Shown here: in pieces, positions 1 to 10,131 of the stretch | Numbering within the stretch: the stretch's first letter is position 1 | Layout of the letters: every line of letters begins with the position of its first letter | Assembly (NCBI GenBank): GCA_012798795.1 | Contig: JAAZMN010000032.1 | Coordinates: forward strand, 1-33,204 | Length of the DNA stretch: 33,204 bases | Source of the DNA: Bacillota bacterium | GTDB taxonomy: Bacteria; Bacillota; Limnochordia; Darwinibacteriales; DTU012 | Reading direction: 5' to 3' | Made by a program: the position numbers and the translations under genes | The notes under the pieces: generated by a model | Databases searched by the model: none | Told to the model about the DNA's origin: nothing | What the model saw: the letters and a program-made list of their open reading frames with translations, nothing else

Positions 1-706
1 CTGGAATATCGTTCATTTGGCGATAGCGAATTGCTCTTGCAGTATTCCATGATAAAAACACTGCGTCTATAGCTCCTCGCAATTGAGCTATCGGGTCTTC
101 AGGAAATAATCTGCCAGCAGATTTCTTAATTACAGCTTTAAACTTATCCACAACTTCCATTAAATCTTCAGCCGTCAGGTCAGTGTCATCTTTAACACCT
201 TTGGCTTTTTTTGTCTCTTCTAAAACCTGTTCAAAATCCGCATGTTCCACACCCATTACTACATCACCGTACATCTGAATAAAACGACGATAAGAATCCC
301 AGCCAAATCTGGGATTATCGGATTTAGCTATCAAACCCTGTACAGTCTGATCATTTAATCCTAAGTTCAACACAGTATCCATCATTCCAGGCATTGATAC
401 ACGAGCCCCTGATCTGACTGATACTAATAATGGATTAGAACTATCGCCGAATTTAGCCCCCATGGCTGTTTCAAGCTTCGCTAAATTTTCCATTATCTGT
501 TTTTCCAGCCCTGCCGGCCATTTCTGATCATTAGTGTAAAACTCAACACATGCTTCGGTAGTAATGGTAAACCCGGCAGGTACCGGTATATTTAATTCAA
601 CCATTTCTGCAAGATTTGCACCCTTACCGCCAACTAAATTCTTGTTTCCGGCTTGACCGTCTGTCTGTCCACTGCCAAAAAAATAAACCCATTTTTTGGT
701 TGTCAT
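1..706 (-). CDS. ppdK: pyruvate, phosphate dikinase, N-terminal part (runs off the left edge)
   Basis: Reverse-strand reading from ATG at 706 gives MTTKKWVYFFGSGQTDGQAGNKNLVGGKGANLAEMVELNIPVPAGFTITTEACVEFY..., the typical PPDK N-terminus; AGGAGG RBS upstream; frame stays open to base 1. Confidence 0.95.
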   Translation of the reverse strand, partial: MTTKKWVYFFGSGQTDGQAGNKNLVGGKGANLAEMVELNIPVPAGFTITTEACVEFYTNDQKWPAGLEKQIMENLAKLETAMGAKFGDSSNPLLVSVRSGARVSMPGMMDTVLNLGLNDQTVQGLIAKSDNPRFGWDSYRRFIQMYGDVVMGVEHADFEQVLEETKKAKGVKDDTDLTAEDLMEVVDKFKAVIKKSAGRLFPEDPIAQLRGAIDAVFLSWNTARAIRYRQMNDIP

Positions 707-841
707 AGATGTTCCTCCTTCGACTGTTGTACATTTGTATTAATTATATTGCCCAAAAAGGAGAAAAACCCCTTCCTAGTTTTATACCGCTTTCTTATAT
801 TCGTGAAACTTATGGATAATCCTTCCTACCTAGGTTAGATT

Positions 842-2908
842 TCACATATCCATAACAATCAAGCCAAAATCAGCGTATTTCCCATATAGAGCGATTAACT
901 TCTGCAATAATCCTAACCGGGTTTTGCGAATATTTTTATCTTGATCCATAATCATGACTGCTTCAAAAAACTCATCAACGGGTTTTTTCAGTGCTGCTAG
1001 TACAGATAAACCCGAAGTATATTCCCGGGCATCTAGTAATCTTGGCAGTTCGACTTCGGCAGCGGCAATGGCATCGTAAAAATTTCTATCCGCTGTAGTG
1101 AAAAAATCTTTATCTATGGAAGCTTCATGTTCACTACCAGCCACCAGCTTTGAGCATCGTTCAAATGCCGTGTATAAATTGGAAAAATCTTCGGTTTGTC
1201 TAAAGCGATCTAATGCATCAACTTTTACCTTAGCATTGGATAAATTTGATAATTTCTTCGCTAAAACAGCATTTATTGTGTCATAGCGATAGCCCATATC
1301 GAGTAGAATTACCCGCAGTCTATCACTGACAAAATCCAACAGCTCAGTGATTATCTGTTTTTCATTGTTAAATTTTGAACAATAACTGTCAAAAGCAGCA
1401 GCAATTAATTGGGAAACATCGATGTCTATATCATTTGTTAGTAAAACTTGTACAATTCCTAATGCTTGACGCCGCAGCGCAAATGGATCCTGGGATCCAG
1501 TGGGAATCATACCTAAACCAAAGTAACCGACTAGGTTATCAAGTTTATCAGCTATACCTACAATCACACCTGCTGTACTTTTAGGCAGCTCATCACCGGA
1601 AAAGCGCGGCTTATAATGCTCTGCAATACCATTGGCAACAGCTGAATCCTCGCCGCTGAGCAAAGCGTATTTTGATCCTATAATGCCCTGAAGCTCGGGA
1701 AATTCATTGACCATGTTTGTTACTAAATCAGCCTTAGCAAGTTTAGCTGTACGCAGTATCACATCTTGCTCATCTTCTTTATTCAATAATTGGGCTATTG
1801 CTTTAGCGGTCTGACACATGCGCACTACTTTGTCATACATAGAACCAAGACCATCGTGAAAAACTACAGAATCTAATTTATCTACGTACTGCTCTAATGG
1901 TTTTTTACAATCTTCATCAAAAAAGAACTTAGCATCCTGCAGACGGGCCCGCAATACCTTTTCATTACCTGATACAACTAGATCAAGGTGATTATCCGTT
2001 CCGTTGCGAACTCCAATAAAGTAAGGCATCAGCTGATTATTTTGGTCAAAAACAGGAAAGTAGCGTTGATGCTCTTTCATTGTTGTAATCAATACTTCCT
2101 GCGGTACTGCAAGAAACTGTTCATCATATCTACCTATAAATGCTGTAGGGAATTCCACCAAATGTGTTACCTCATTAAGCAGTCCCTGATCTTCTAATAC
2201 GATTCCGTCTATTTTTTTGGCCAAGTCAGTCAGCTGATTTTTAATCATTTGTCTGCGATAATTATGGTCTGCAATTACATAGCCTGCTTCCAGATTCGTT
2301 AAATAGTCCTGAACATGATTAACGCTGATGGGTTCAACTGCAAGTTGACGGTGTCCATACGTTATTCTCCCGGACTTAATATTTTCAACTGAAAATTCAA
2401 TAATTTGATCATCCAATAACGCTGCTATCCAGCGCAGCGGTCGAGCATATCTCAGCTCAAGATTTCCCCAACGCATATTTTTGGGAAACGATACAGCAGT
2501 AATTAATGAAGGCAGAATTCTTTCTAACACAGATTTGGTCGGTTCTCCTCCAACAAATCTATTAGCAAAAACATATTCTGCATCCCCTAGTTTTTTAACT
2601 ACTAATTCTTCAGCGCTTACACCTTGGGCACGAGCAAATCCTAAAGCTGCTTTAGTTGGCTTACCATCTTTATAAGCAATGCTTTTTGCCGGTCCCTTGA
2701 CTTCTTCCGCAAGATCATTCTGCTTTTCAGCAATTTTTCGGATAATTACTGCTAATCTGCGAGGAGTACTGTAACCCTCTACCTCACTATAGTCTATCCG
2801 CTCTGTGCTCAGTCTTTTAGTTAATAGTTGAATAAGTTGAGCTAATGCAGGTTCAATAAAACCTGCCGGTAATTCTTCCACACCAATTTCCAGTAATAAT
2901 TGTTTCAT
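842..2908 (-). CDS. glyS: glycyl-tRNA synthetase beta subunit
   Basis: 688 aa; [21 protein letters not shown] start, [11 protein letters not shown] and [22 protein letters not shown] motifs; overlaps glyQ end by 4 nt. Confidence 0.97.
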   Translation of the reverse strand: MKQLLLEIGVEELPAGFIEPALAQLIQLLTKRLSTERIDYSEVEGYSTPRRLAVIIRKIAEKQNDLAEEVKGPAKSIAYKDGKPTKAALGFARAQGVSAEELVVKKLGDAEYVFANRFVGGEPTKSVLERILPSLITAVSFPKNMRWGNLELRYARPLRWIAALLDDQIIEFSVENIKSGRITYGHRQLAVEPISVNHVQDYLTNLEAGYVIADHNYRRQMIKNQLTDLAKKIDGIVLEDQGLLNEVTHLVEFPTAFIGRYDEQFLAVPQEVLITTMKEHQRYFPVFDQNNQLMPYFIGVRNGTDNHLDLVVSGNEKVLRARLQDAKFFFDEDCKKPLEQYVDKLDSVVFHDGLGSMYDKVVRMCQTAKAIAQLLNKEDEQDVILRTAKLAKADLVTNMVNEFPELQGIIGSKYALLSGEDSAVANGIAEHYKPRFSGDELPKSTAGVIVGIADKLDNLVGYFGLGMIPTGSQDPFALRRQALGIVQVLLTNDIDIDVSQLIAAAFDSYCSKFNNEKQIITELLDFVSDRLRVILLDMGYRYDTINAVLAKKLSNLSNAKVKVDALDRFRQTEDFSNLYTAFERCSKLVAGSEHEASIDKDFFTTADRNFYDAIAAAEVELPRLLDAREYTSGLSVLAALKKPVDEFFEAVMIMDQDKNIRKTRLGLLQKLIALYGKYADFGLIVMDM

Positions 2909-3786
2909 CTTTTAAACCCGCCTTTTAACATTGGAAATCCCAGCTGCTCTCTTTCAGCAAGATACTTCTGTGCTGTATGACGAGCAAGAGCACGAACTCT
3001 CTTAATGAAGTAAGTACGTTCTGTCACACTAATAGCACCTCGTGCATCCAGCAAATTGAAAACATGAGAACACTTTAATACATAATCATATCCAGGTAAC
3101 ACTAAATCTCGTTCAATTAAGCGCTGTGCTTCAGTTTCATACATGTCAAATAATGTAAATAAGCTCTCTACATCTGAATGCTCAAAGTTGTATTTAGAGA
3201 ATTCTATTTCATTTTGCATAAATACATCCCTATACGAGATGTGATCTACCCACTCAAGATCAAATATACTGTCAACACCTTGGATAAACATGGCCAGTCT
3301 TTCAATTCCATAAGTTATCTCCGCCGATACTGGCCTGACTTCAATTCCTCCCACCTGTTGAAAGTAGGTGAATTGAGTTATCTCCATACCATCCAGCCAT
3401 ACCTCCCAACCTAAGCCCGAGGCACCTAACGTAGGCGATTCCCAATCATCTTCTACAAACCTCACATCATGATTTTTTAAATCGATTCCTAATGCTTCCA
3501 GGCTTACCAAAAATAATTCCTGCACATTATCGGGCGAAGGTTTTAAAATAACCTGAAATTGATAATAATGCTGTACGCGATTGGGATTTTCACCGTAGCG
3601 TCCATCTGTAGGACGTCGGCAGGGCTGAACATATGCTACGTTCCACGGCTCAGGGCCAAGTGCTTTAAGAAATGTAGCAGGCGACATTGTTCCCGCACCC
3701 ACTTCAATATCATATGGTTGATAGATGATACAGTTTTGATTACTCCAATATTCCTGCAACTTCATAATAATCTGTTGAAAATTCAT
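2905..3786 (-). CDS. glyQ: glycyl-tRNA synthetase alpha subunit
   Basis: 293 aa; [70 protein letters not shown]. Confidence 0.98.
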   Translation of the reverse strand: MNFQQIIMKLQEYWSNQNCIIYQPYDIEVGAGTMSPATFLKALGPEPWNVAYVQPCRRPTDGRYGENPNRVQHYYQFQVILKPSPDNVQELFLVSLEALGIDLKNHDVRFVEDDWESPTLGASGLGWEVWLDGMEITQFTYFQQVGGIEVRPVSAEITYGIERLAMFIQGVDSIFDLEWVDHISYRDVFMQNEIEFSKYNFEHSDVESLFTLFDMYETEAQRLIERDLVLPGYDYVLKCSHVFNLLDARGAISVTERTYFIKRVRALARHTAQKYLAEREQLGFPMLKGGFKR

Positions 3787-3829
3787 TGTGCATTCTTCCC
3801 CTCAAATGCAAATTGCGCAATAATATAAA

Positions 3830-3871
3830 AATAAACCTCCAGCCCAAACAATCAGGGACGAAAGGTTTATT
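3830..3871 (-). terminator. terminator-like hairpin in the glyQ 5' leader / downstream of the DUF4342 gene
   Basis: Minus strand AATAAACCTTTCGTCCC-TGATTGTTT-GGGCTGGAGGTTTATT followed by TTTATATTATT. Confidence 0.7.
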
Positions 3872-3885
3872 CTTCCGCTTTTATA

Positions 3886-3914
3886 AACATAGCAAAAATG
3901 CAATTTGCTGTCAA
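3886..3914 (-). promoter_or_regulatory. sigma-A-type promoter for glyQS
   Basis: Minus strand TTGACA (3914-3909), 17-nt spacer, TATGTT (3891-3886). Confidence 0.6.
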
Positions 3915-3919
3915 GCTGT

Positions 3920-4306
3920 TTAATGCCCATTTTTGAGCTGATCAAATTCTATAGTACACTTTGTTAAAAGGCAAGTAAGCCCTGCTAATAATATTAATTT
4001 AGGTGCCAAAACCGTACCGATTACTCCAATTGTTACGGGAAATTCCATGACAATACGATCATTGGCTTTGATCCGAATATTAGTGACATTCCCTCTTTTT
4101 ATTAACTGCTTAACCTTATCTACAACCTCCAACCCTCTAACTTCCCAACGGCTTGTAATAGTCTGATTTTCATAGGCTATTAATGCTTCCATTACATCCC
4201 AGCTGTTAGCTTCGAGTAATTGACGAGCATCTGCAAAACTCAACCCGGTTCGTTCCCGAATTACATCAATCTTTTGCAGTTCTTCGCTTAACAATTCCAC
4301 AGTCAC
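3920..4306 (-). CDS. DUF4342-like protein with N-terminal UBA/EF-Ts-like helical motif and C-terminal hydrophobic segment
   Basis: MTVELLSEELQKIDVIRERTGLSFADARQLLEANSWDVMEALIAYENQ plus KGNVTNIRIKANDRIVMEFPVTIGVIGTVLAPKLILLAGLTCLL; directly abuts recO. Confidence 0.75.
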   Translation of the reverse strand: MTVELLSEELQKIDVIRERTGLSFADARQLLEANSWDVMEALIAYENQTITSRWEVRGLEVVDKVKQLIKRGNVTNIRIKANDRIVMEFPVTIGVIGTVLAPKLILLAGLTCLLTKCTIEFDQLKNGH

Positions 4307-5071
4307 CTAATCTTTCACCTCCGAATGATCGAATTCCTTCAAAGTATGAATAAACTCCAATGAGCGTAATGGCCTATCCAATCGATAATCCAAATAATCC
4401 CTCATACACAGCTCTAATTCAGCTAAACTCTGATCCGATGGATGTAAAATACCTATACGCGACCAATCCCACTCCAATATCCGCTTGATTAATTCTAAAG
4501 TACCCTTGTTCAGCTTTCTGACCGGTGCCATTTTGGCTCTGCAATTATGGCACACAATACCGCCTTCACGAGAAAAATATACATCATTTTCCACAGTATT
4601 ACCACAGTTAAGACATGTAGATAATTGAGGCTGGTACCCTAATTGTTTGATAAATATCAATTCGAAAGTCCGCAGAGCAAACTTAATCTGCCTTTCATCA
4701 ATCATTCTTAATGTATTATAAATTAATGTAAAAGTTGCATCATTTGGTACGTCCACTTCAGTAAACACATCAACCAATTCACATATATACATAGCTGCGG
4801 CCATTTTTTCTAGATCATCACGTAATGACTGAAATGAAAAAACAATTTCCCCCTGAGCTATGGTATCTAAAGAACGACCTTCAAAAATAAGATATTGCCC
4901 GTAAGTAAAAACTTGAGTAGAACCGAGTAAGCGGTTGCGAATCCTGCGTGAACCCCGAGCCACTGCTTCTATTTTACCTCTTTTTTTTGTATATAAAGTA
5001 ACAATTTTATCAGCTTCACCCAAATTTCTTGTGCGTAAGACCAATCCACCGGTCTTATACAAGCCATTCAT
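4307..5071 (-). CDS. recO: DNA repair protein RecO
   Basis: 254 aa; MNGLYKTGGLVLRTRNLGEADKIVTLYTKKRGKIEAVARGSRR start; CxxC...CxxC zinc motif (CLNCGN...CHNCRA). Confidence 0.95.
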   Translation of the reverse strand: MNGLYKTGGLVLRTRNLGEADKIVTLYTKKRGKIEAVARGSRRIRNRLLGSTQVFTYGQYLIFEGRSLDTIAQGEIVFSFQSLRDDLEKMAAAMYICELVDVFTEVDVPNDATFTLIYNTLRMIDERQIKFALRTFELIFIKQLGYQPQLSTCLNCGNTVENDVYFSREGGIVCHNCRAKMAPVRKLNKGTLELIKRILEWDWSRIGILHPSDQSLAELELCMRDYLDYRLDRPLRSLEFIHTLKEFDHSEVKD

Positions 5072-5217
5072 CCTCTCTCTCGGGCCACCTCATACAAGTC
5101 GTCATCCATCTTTTTCTTATTTTCTGCATCAAATCCAATGTCGCTAAATTTATAAAGTAAATATAAACCAATCTCGCCAGTCTTTGTAAACAAATTCCAA
5201 AAAACTCTGTCCGACAC
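5068..5217 (-). CDS. yqzL: YqzL family small protein (about 49 aa, GTG start)
   Basis: VSDRVFWNLFTKTGEIGLYLLYKFSD resembles YqzL (W-x-LFxxTGxIxxYLLxK) next to recO; GTG at 5217 with GAGGGGGG RBS 8 nt upstream; the 74-aa track ORF (start 5292) is over-extended. Confidence 0.75.
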   Translation of the reverse strand: MSDRVFWNLFTKTGEIGLYLLYKFSDIGFDAENKKKMDDDLYEVARERG

Positions 5218-5324
5218 AGAAGATACCCCCCTCTGAAATTTATCGTTCCCATCAGAAAAAAGGTTATGCCTTAAAGAAAAAGAAAAAATCAATACAACCT
5301 GTAGAAAAAGTGTCCATTAAAATT

Positions 5325-6329
5325 CTACTCTGTAGTACACTCAAACCCTAAATATTCATAAGCTAAACTTGTGATAACCCTACCTCTAGCAGTACGCTGT
5401 AAAAAACCTAACTGCATTAAATAGGGCTCATATACATCTTCAATTGTATTAGCTTCTTCACTGATTGCAGCAGCTATTGTATCCACTCCCACTGGACCGC
5501 CATTAAACACTCGAATAATTGTGGTCAGCAGTTTGCGATCTACTTGATCTAATCCATATTGATCAATTTCAAACATTGCCAAAGCATCTTTGGCAACTGC
5601 CAGTGTAATGCAGTTATCTGCTTTTACCTGGGCATAATCTCTAACTCGCCGCAGCAAACGATTCGCCACCCTAGGTGTTCCCCGAGCACGTCTGGCAATT
5701 TCCATAGCCCCAGGTTCGTCAATATCAACACCGAGAATTTTGGCTGCTCGCTGTACAATTTTACATAAATCACTTTCCTGATAAAATTCTAACCGATTAA
5801 TTACGCCGAAGCGATCCCGTAGCGGTCCAGTTAACATACCTGCTCTAGTCGTGGCACCTACTAAAGTAAAGGCAGGTAGTTCCAATCTGACAGAGCGCGC
5901 ACCGGGACCTTTGCCGATAATAATGTCAACTACATTTTCTTCCATGGCCGGATAGAGAATTTCCTCCACTGTATGATTAAGTCGATGAATTTCATCAATA
6001 AACAGCACGTCTTTTGGCTGCAAATTAGTTAAAATTGCTACTAAATCGCCCTGCCGTTCAACAGCCGGGCCTGATGTAGTATAGATTCCAACCCCTAATT
6101 CATTAGCGATAATATAAGCAAGGCTGGTTTTCCCTAACCCCGGAGGGCCGTATAATAACACATGATCTAAGGCCTCATTACGCTGTTTTGCTGCTGTGAT
6201 AAACAAGCGCATCTGTTCCTTGACCTTAGTCTGTCCAATGTATTCAGAAAGTTTACTCGGTCGGAGAGTCAGCTCCAAATCCTTATCCTCAGGCTTTTTC
6301 CAGCCATTTACTAAACGTTCTTCTTCCAT
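5325..6329 (-). CDS. ruvB: Holliday junction branch migration helicase RuvB
   Basis: [33 protein letters not shown] Walker [27 protein letters not shown]. Confidence 0.98.
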   Translation of the reverse strand: MEEERLVNGWKKPEDKDLELTLRPSKLSEYIGQTKVKEQMRLFITAAKQRNEALDHVLLYGPPGLGKTSLAYIIANELGVGIYTTSGPAVERQGDLVAILTNLQPKDVLFIDEIHRLNHTVEEILYPAMEENVVDIIIGKGPGARSVRLELPAFTLVGATTRAGMLTGPLRDRFGVINRLEFYQESDLCKIVQRAAKILGVDIDEPGAMEIARRARGTPRVANRLLRRVRDYAQVKADNCITLAVAKDALAMFEIDQYGLDQVDRKLLTTIIRVFNGGPVGVDTIAAAISEEANTIEDVYEPYLMQLGFLQRTARGRVITSLAYEYLGFECTTE

Positions 6330-6946
6330 CAGCTGCTCTCACTCCTTCCGGCTAAAGACAAGGCAAATTTCAGCAGTACTTGTAAATCATCAATATCCGG
6401 TAATTGTGAACATGCATGACTAATCATAGTCTCGGCTTCAGTCCATGTGTAACCTAAAGCTAATAAAGCCGACAGTGCATCCTGAATAACTCCTCCGTTA
6501 GATAAAGATAATTCACTTATACCCAGATCCACATCTTTATATGCTTCATTTAAGGGATCCCGCAATTCCAAAATTAATCGCTCTGCAGTCTTTTTACCAA
6601 TTCCACTAATTCGAGTTAGAGCTGCACGATTTTCTCCTAAAATTGCTGTCACAAACTCACCTGCAGTCATCGCTAATAAGATATTAAGTGCAGTTTTACA
6701 TCCGGTGCCCGAAACCGTAATAATTCGCTGAAAAAGACGTTTTTCATCTAAAGACGCAAATCCATATAAATCAATACCGTTATCTTTAATATGCATATGT
6801 GTATGCAGAGCCACTGAATCAGAGCTATCCTTTGTTTTGTTTAATGCTGCTCCACTCAGCTGCAATTCATACCCGACTCCATTTACATCAAGAATAATCC
6901 TATTTTCTTCTTGGCTGACTATTCTACCGCGCAATAATGAAATCAT
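6329..6946 (-). CDS. ruvA: Holliday junction branch migration protein RuvA (start corrected to MISLLRG)
   Basis: [28 protein letters not shown]...[13 protein letters not shown]...[18 protein letters not shown]. Confidence 0.96.
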   Translation of the reverse strand: MISLLRGRIVSQEENRIILDVNGVGYELQLSGAALNKTKDSSDSVALHTHMHIKDNGIDLYGFASLDEKRLFQRIITVSGTGCKTALNILLAMTAGEFVTAILGENRAALTRISGIGKKTAERLILELRDPLNEAYKDVDLGISELSLSNGGVIQDALSALLALGYTWTEAETMISHACSQLPDIDDLQVLLKFALSLAGRSESS

Positions 6947-7434
6947 ACTTGTCCTCTCCATCCTCGCCCATTGTATGCATGACAAATACCGACTGCTAAA
7001 GCATCGGCTGCATCATCCGGTTTTGGTATTTCTTCTAATCCTAACAATAGCCGCACCATATAACCAACCTGTTCTTTCGGTGCTGTCCCTACTCCTGTTA
7101 CAGATTGCTTCACCTGTAACGGAGTGTACTCAGCGACGGATATACCCTGATGGACAGCGGCTAAAATAATTACACCGCGTGCTTGACCGACAGTTAAAGC
7201 TGTGGACACGTTACGATTAAAAAACAAATCTTCAACTGCAAGACACTCCGGATTGAACTCTTGGATTAAAGCCTGAACACTACCGTAAATTGTCGATAAC
7301 CTCAAATCCATCTTTTGCTTAGCTGGTGTACGGATAGTTCCATATCCTAAAAGCGTAAGTTTACCTCTGCTATTTGTTTCTATCACTCCATACCCACTAA
7401 TTGCAGTTCCCGGATCAATGCCCAGTATTACCAT
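6943..7434 (-). CDS. ruvC: Holliday junction resolvase RuvC (start corrected to MVILGIDPG)
   Basis: MVILGIDPGTAISGYGVIE...AVEDLFFNRNVSTALTVGQARGVI...YTPLQVKQSVTGVGTAPKEQV...DDAADALAVGICH. Confidence 0.97.
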   Translation of the reverse strand: MVILGIDPGTAISGYGVIETNSRGKLTLLGYGTIRTPAKQKMDLRLSTIYGSVQALIQEFNPECLAVEDLFFNRNVSTALTVGQARGVIILAAVHQGISVAEYTPLQVKQSVTGVGTAPKEQVGYMVRLLLGLEEIPKPDDAADALAVGICHAYNGRGWRGQV

Positions 7435-7496
7435 TATAACACTTCCTTCATGGGTTGAGTTCGACATTTTAGATCAGACTCCTTCGCATTTTTGTA

Positions 7497-7540
7497 CAAA
7501 AAAAGAGAAACTGCCGCACAATGAAGGACTCATGTCCGGC
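7497..7540 (-). terminator. imperfect hairpin followed by T-run between the BofC-like gene and ruvC
   Basis: Minus strand GCCGGACA-TGAGTCCTTCAT-TGTGCGGC, then AGTTTCTCTTTTTTT. Confidence 0.4.
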
Positions 7541-7564
7541 AATCCCCCCTGAATTAAGCTTCAC

Positions 7565-7969
7565 CTATCTTGGAAAATGCAGTCCTTCTAAAATACTGTA
7601 TTTCTCTTCTTCATCCGTGAAGGGGATTCCTTGACGCAAATTTTCAATCTCAAACTCCGGCATCTTTAAAATCGAAACATCAGTCAGTTCCAGTAAGATT
7701 CCCCCAGCCCCAGGCTGCCCCTGAAAAACTGCAGCAAAATCACGAAAAATACCCAAATACAACTGTTGATCACAACCTGAGTCTAAATTACTTTCTGTTT
7801 CGGCCTTAACCTGATGCTCCACACTAAAATCAGGACTGAATAGTATTGAATTTAAATTTTTGGGTATGGTTTGACCGTTTAATCCTAAATTCGATAACCA
7901 AAATGATAAAGCAAAACTAATAGAAAAGAAAACAAGTGCGATAAAGGCTGTCGCCCATATCCTCCGCAT
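7565..7969 (-). CDS. BofC C-terminal-domain-like protein with N-terminal TM segment
   Basis: MRRIWATAFIALVFFSISFALSFWL N-terminus; YLGIFRDFAAVFQGQPGAGGILLELTDVSILKMPEFEIENLRQGIPFTDEEEKYSILEGLHF resembles the BofC C-terminal domain; ATG at 7969 preceded by GGGTGGGC. Confidence 0.7.
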   Translation of the reverse strand: MRRIWATAFIALVFFSISFALSFWLSNLGLNGQTIPKNLNSILFSPDFSVEHQVKAETESNLDSGCDQQLYLGIFRDFAAVFQGQPGAGGILLELTDVSILKMPEFEIENLRQGIPFTDEEEKYSILEGLHFPR

Positions 7970-8046
7970 TATGCCCACCCTTTTTATAACATTATTTCCC
8001 GGGTGTTCACAATCTATGCTTAATGAATAATATGCGGACAATATGT

Positions 8047-8778
8047 TCAGTCGGATGATTCATAATTTGTATATACTTGCTGTACATCATCTAATTCTTC
8101 TAATACATCAATCAGTTCTTCAATTTTTTCTTCATCTTCAGCAGAAACTATCACTGAATTTTTAGGAATTCTGCTGACTTCATCTATTAAAAATTCTGTA
8201 TATCCTGCTTCAACAAAAGCTGTTTTAACCTCAGGAAATCTGGTTGGTTCAGTAATAATTTTTAATACATCCTCTTCAGTTTCCACATCCTCTGCTCCTG
8301 CTTCCAACGCAATCATCATTACCTCATCTTCGTCAATAGCATCATTTTGCTCAATCACGAGTAAACCCTTCTGTTCAAAAATCCAAGCAACACATCCGGT
8401 TTCGCCTAGGTTACCTCCTGCTTTCGACAATCTATGTCGGATTTCACTTGCCGTTCGATTGCGATTATCAGTTACGACTTCTAGCAGAATGGCAACACCG
8501 CACGGGCCATAACCTTCATAAATTATCTCCTCATAGTTATCCCCGTCTAAGCCGCCGATACCCCTGCTAATAGAACGTTCTATATTATCGTTTGGCATAT
8601 TTATTGCTTTGGCTTTATCAATTGCAAGTCGTAATTTAAGGTTAGATTCAGGGTCAGGGCCACCTTCTTTAACAGCGACAGTTATCTGCCGTACTATTTT
8701 TGTAAAAGCTTGGCCCCGTCTAGTATCCTGGGCCGCCTTTTTACGTTTGATATTTGCCCACTTTGAATGTCCTGCCAC
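8047..8778 (-). CDS. yebC: YebC/PmpR family DNA-binding regulatory/translation-associated protein (GTG start)
   Basis: VAGHSKWANIKRKKAAQDTRRGQAFTKI...EIIYEGYGPCGVAILLEVVTDNRNRTASEIRH...GNLGETGCVAWIFEQKG. Confidence 0.95.
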   Translation of the reverse strand: MAGHSKWANIKRKKAAQDTRRGQAFTKIVRQITVAVKEGGPDPESNLKLRLAIDKAKAINMPNDNIERSISRGIGGLDGDNYEEIIYEGYGPCGVAILLEVVTDNRNRTASEIRHRLSKAGGNLGETGCVAWIFEQKGLLVIEQNDAIDEDEVMMIALEAGAEDVETEEDVLKIITEPTRFPEVKTAFVEAGYTEFLIDEVSRIPKNSVIVSAEDEEKIEELIDVLEELDDVQQVYTNYESSD

Positions 8779-8848
8779 AAAATCACTTCCCTTCAACCCA
8801 TATTTTAGCACAGCTGTTTGTTATTGCCAAGACCATGGAAAAGTAATA

Positions 8849-9514
8849 CTAATTAAATGGTGATTTTATCAGTGCTTGGACAATGTAATAGCGGAGTAAT
8901 AAATATGATAAAATAACCATAATTACAGCAGCTAAAGGAGAAAGTATTTGAGAAATTAAAATAAAGTCATACAAGCCGTGCATGAAAGCAGCAATAAGCA
9001 GACCCTTTATTAAATCAGTGTGAGGCTCTTGTCCAAATTTCGCTCTACCGCAAAATGCACCGAAAATACCGGAAAAGCAAGCATGAGCCAAAGAAGCAGT
9101 AAATGCTCTGAATGGAACAATGGAAAGCCCGAAAGCTGCAGTATAAAGTATATTTTCTACCACAGAAAATCCAATCCCCGCAGTGATTCCATAGATGATT
9201 CCGTCCATAGGTTCATTTAGTTCATAACTTTTAAAGGCGGCGAAATAGACAGCAGCTGCTTTAAAAAATTCCTCTCCAAGACCAATAACAAGAAAAGACA
9301 TTATTGCCTTAGTTGTTAACGAATGCTCTTGAGTCAAAAAGCTGCTAAAAGGATACTCCAGGAGCGCTGCAAACACAACCGACGCTGCCCCTGCTAAAAA
9401 CACACGAACTAATAAGAAAAACGGTTCCGGTTCAAATCTGTCCTGAAGATAAAAATATCGCACCCAGAGCAGTCCGGGAATTAATGATGCGAGCACAACT
9501 ACTACAAAATTCAA
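8849..9514 (-). CDS. prsW: PrsW family intramembrane metalloprotease (probable TTG start)
   Basis: YFYLQDRFEPEPFFLLVRVFLAGA, GLGEEFFKAAAVY (EExxK), GFSVVENILY, AFMHGLYDF; TTG at 9514 preceded by AGGAG with a 7-nt spacer. Confidence 0.85.
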   Translation of the reverse strand: MNFVVVVLASLIPGLLWVRYFYLQDRFEPEPFFLLVRVFLAGAASVVFAALLEYPFSSFLTQEHSLTTKAIMSFLVIGLGEEFFKAAAVYFAAFKSYELNEPMDGIIYGITAGIGFSVVENILYTAAFGLSIVPFRAFTASLAHACFSGIFGAFCGRAKFGQEPHTDLIKGLLIAAFMHGLYDFILISQILSPLAAVIMVILSYLLLRYYIVQALIKSPFN

Positions 9515-9690
9515 GTCACCACTCCTAAAGAAATTGATCTTTTCATTAATGTCAGCTATTTTAAAATGATCTATACTTACCAAATACTCATTTGTGATGA
9601 ATAACTTTAATCAACGCTGCAGGACTTTCCAAAAATTAGTTGAAGTTATTAGTAGACATTACCATTAGCTAAAGATCAGGAGGATAAATT

Positions 9691-10083
9691 ATGAAAAAGA
9701 TTGCTGATGTTTTACGAAGTGGTGATTGGAAGAACGAAAAGCATGTACCGATAATCACTGCACCTAAATCCGTGAAAAAAGATGAGAGCTTCACAGTAGC
9801 AGTTCACGTCGGTGAAAATATTCCCCACCCTAATACTACTGAGCATCATATTCGCTGGATTAAACTGCTTTTCCAACCAGATGATGGCTTTACTTATGAA
9901 TTAGGAGACTTTCAGTTTACTGCACATGGCGAAGCAACAGCCGGAGCTAATCAAGGGCCAGCATACACTGAACCTAAAATTACAGCTGAAATAAAATTAA
10001 AGACGTCCGGTACTCTGATGGCACTGAGTTTCTGCAATATCCATGGATTATGGGAATATTACCAGCAAATTGAAGTTATATAA
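9691..10083 (+). CDS. superoxide reductase (desulfoferrodoxin/neelaredoxin-type ferrous iron-binding domain)
   Basis: EKHVP, ENIPHPNTTEHHIRWI, SFCNIHGLWE iron-ligand motifs; AGGAGG RBS. Confidence 0.9.
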   Translation: MKKIADVLRSGDWKNEKHVPIITAPKSVKKDESFTVAVHVGENIPHPNTTEHHIRWIKLLFQPDDGFTYELGDFQFTAHGEATAGANQGPAYTEPKITAEIKLKTSGTLMALSFCNIHGLWEYYQQIEVI

Positions 10084-10088
10084 CTTAC

Positions 10089-10131
10089 CATACCTCATCT
10101 GAATTTAGCTGTGGGTGAGGTATGTTTATTT
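10089..10131 (+). terminator. Rho-independent terminator between convergent SOR and murG genes
   Basis: CATACCTCATCT-GAATTTAGCTGT-GGGTGAGGTATG followed by TTTATTTT. Confidence 0.75.

Noticed and set aside
653-838. 61-aa plus ORF, and similar small plus ORFs opposite glyS, glyQ, ruvA, leuS and pheT
   Set aside because: Antisense to, or at the edge of, strongly supported conserved genes, without convincing RBS or family resemblance.
5055-5252. 65-aa minus ORF MGTINFRGGYLLCR...
   Set aside because: Out of frame with the YqzL-like ORF and the recO start; no conserved pattern.
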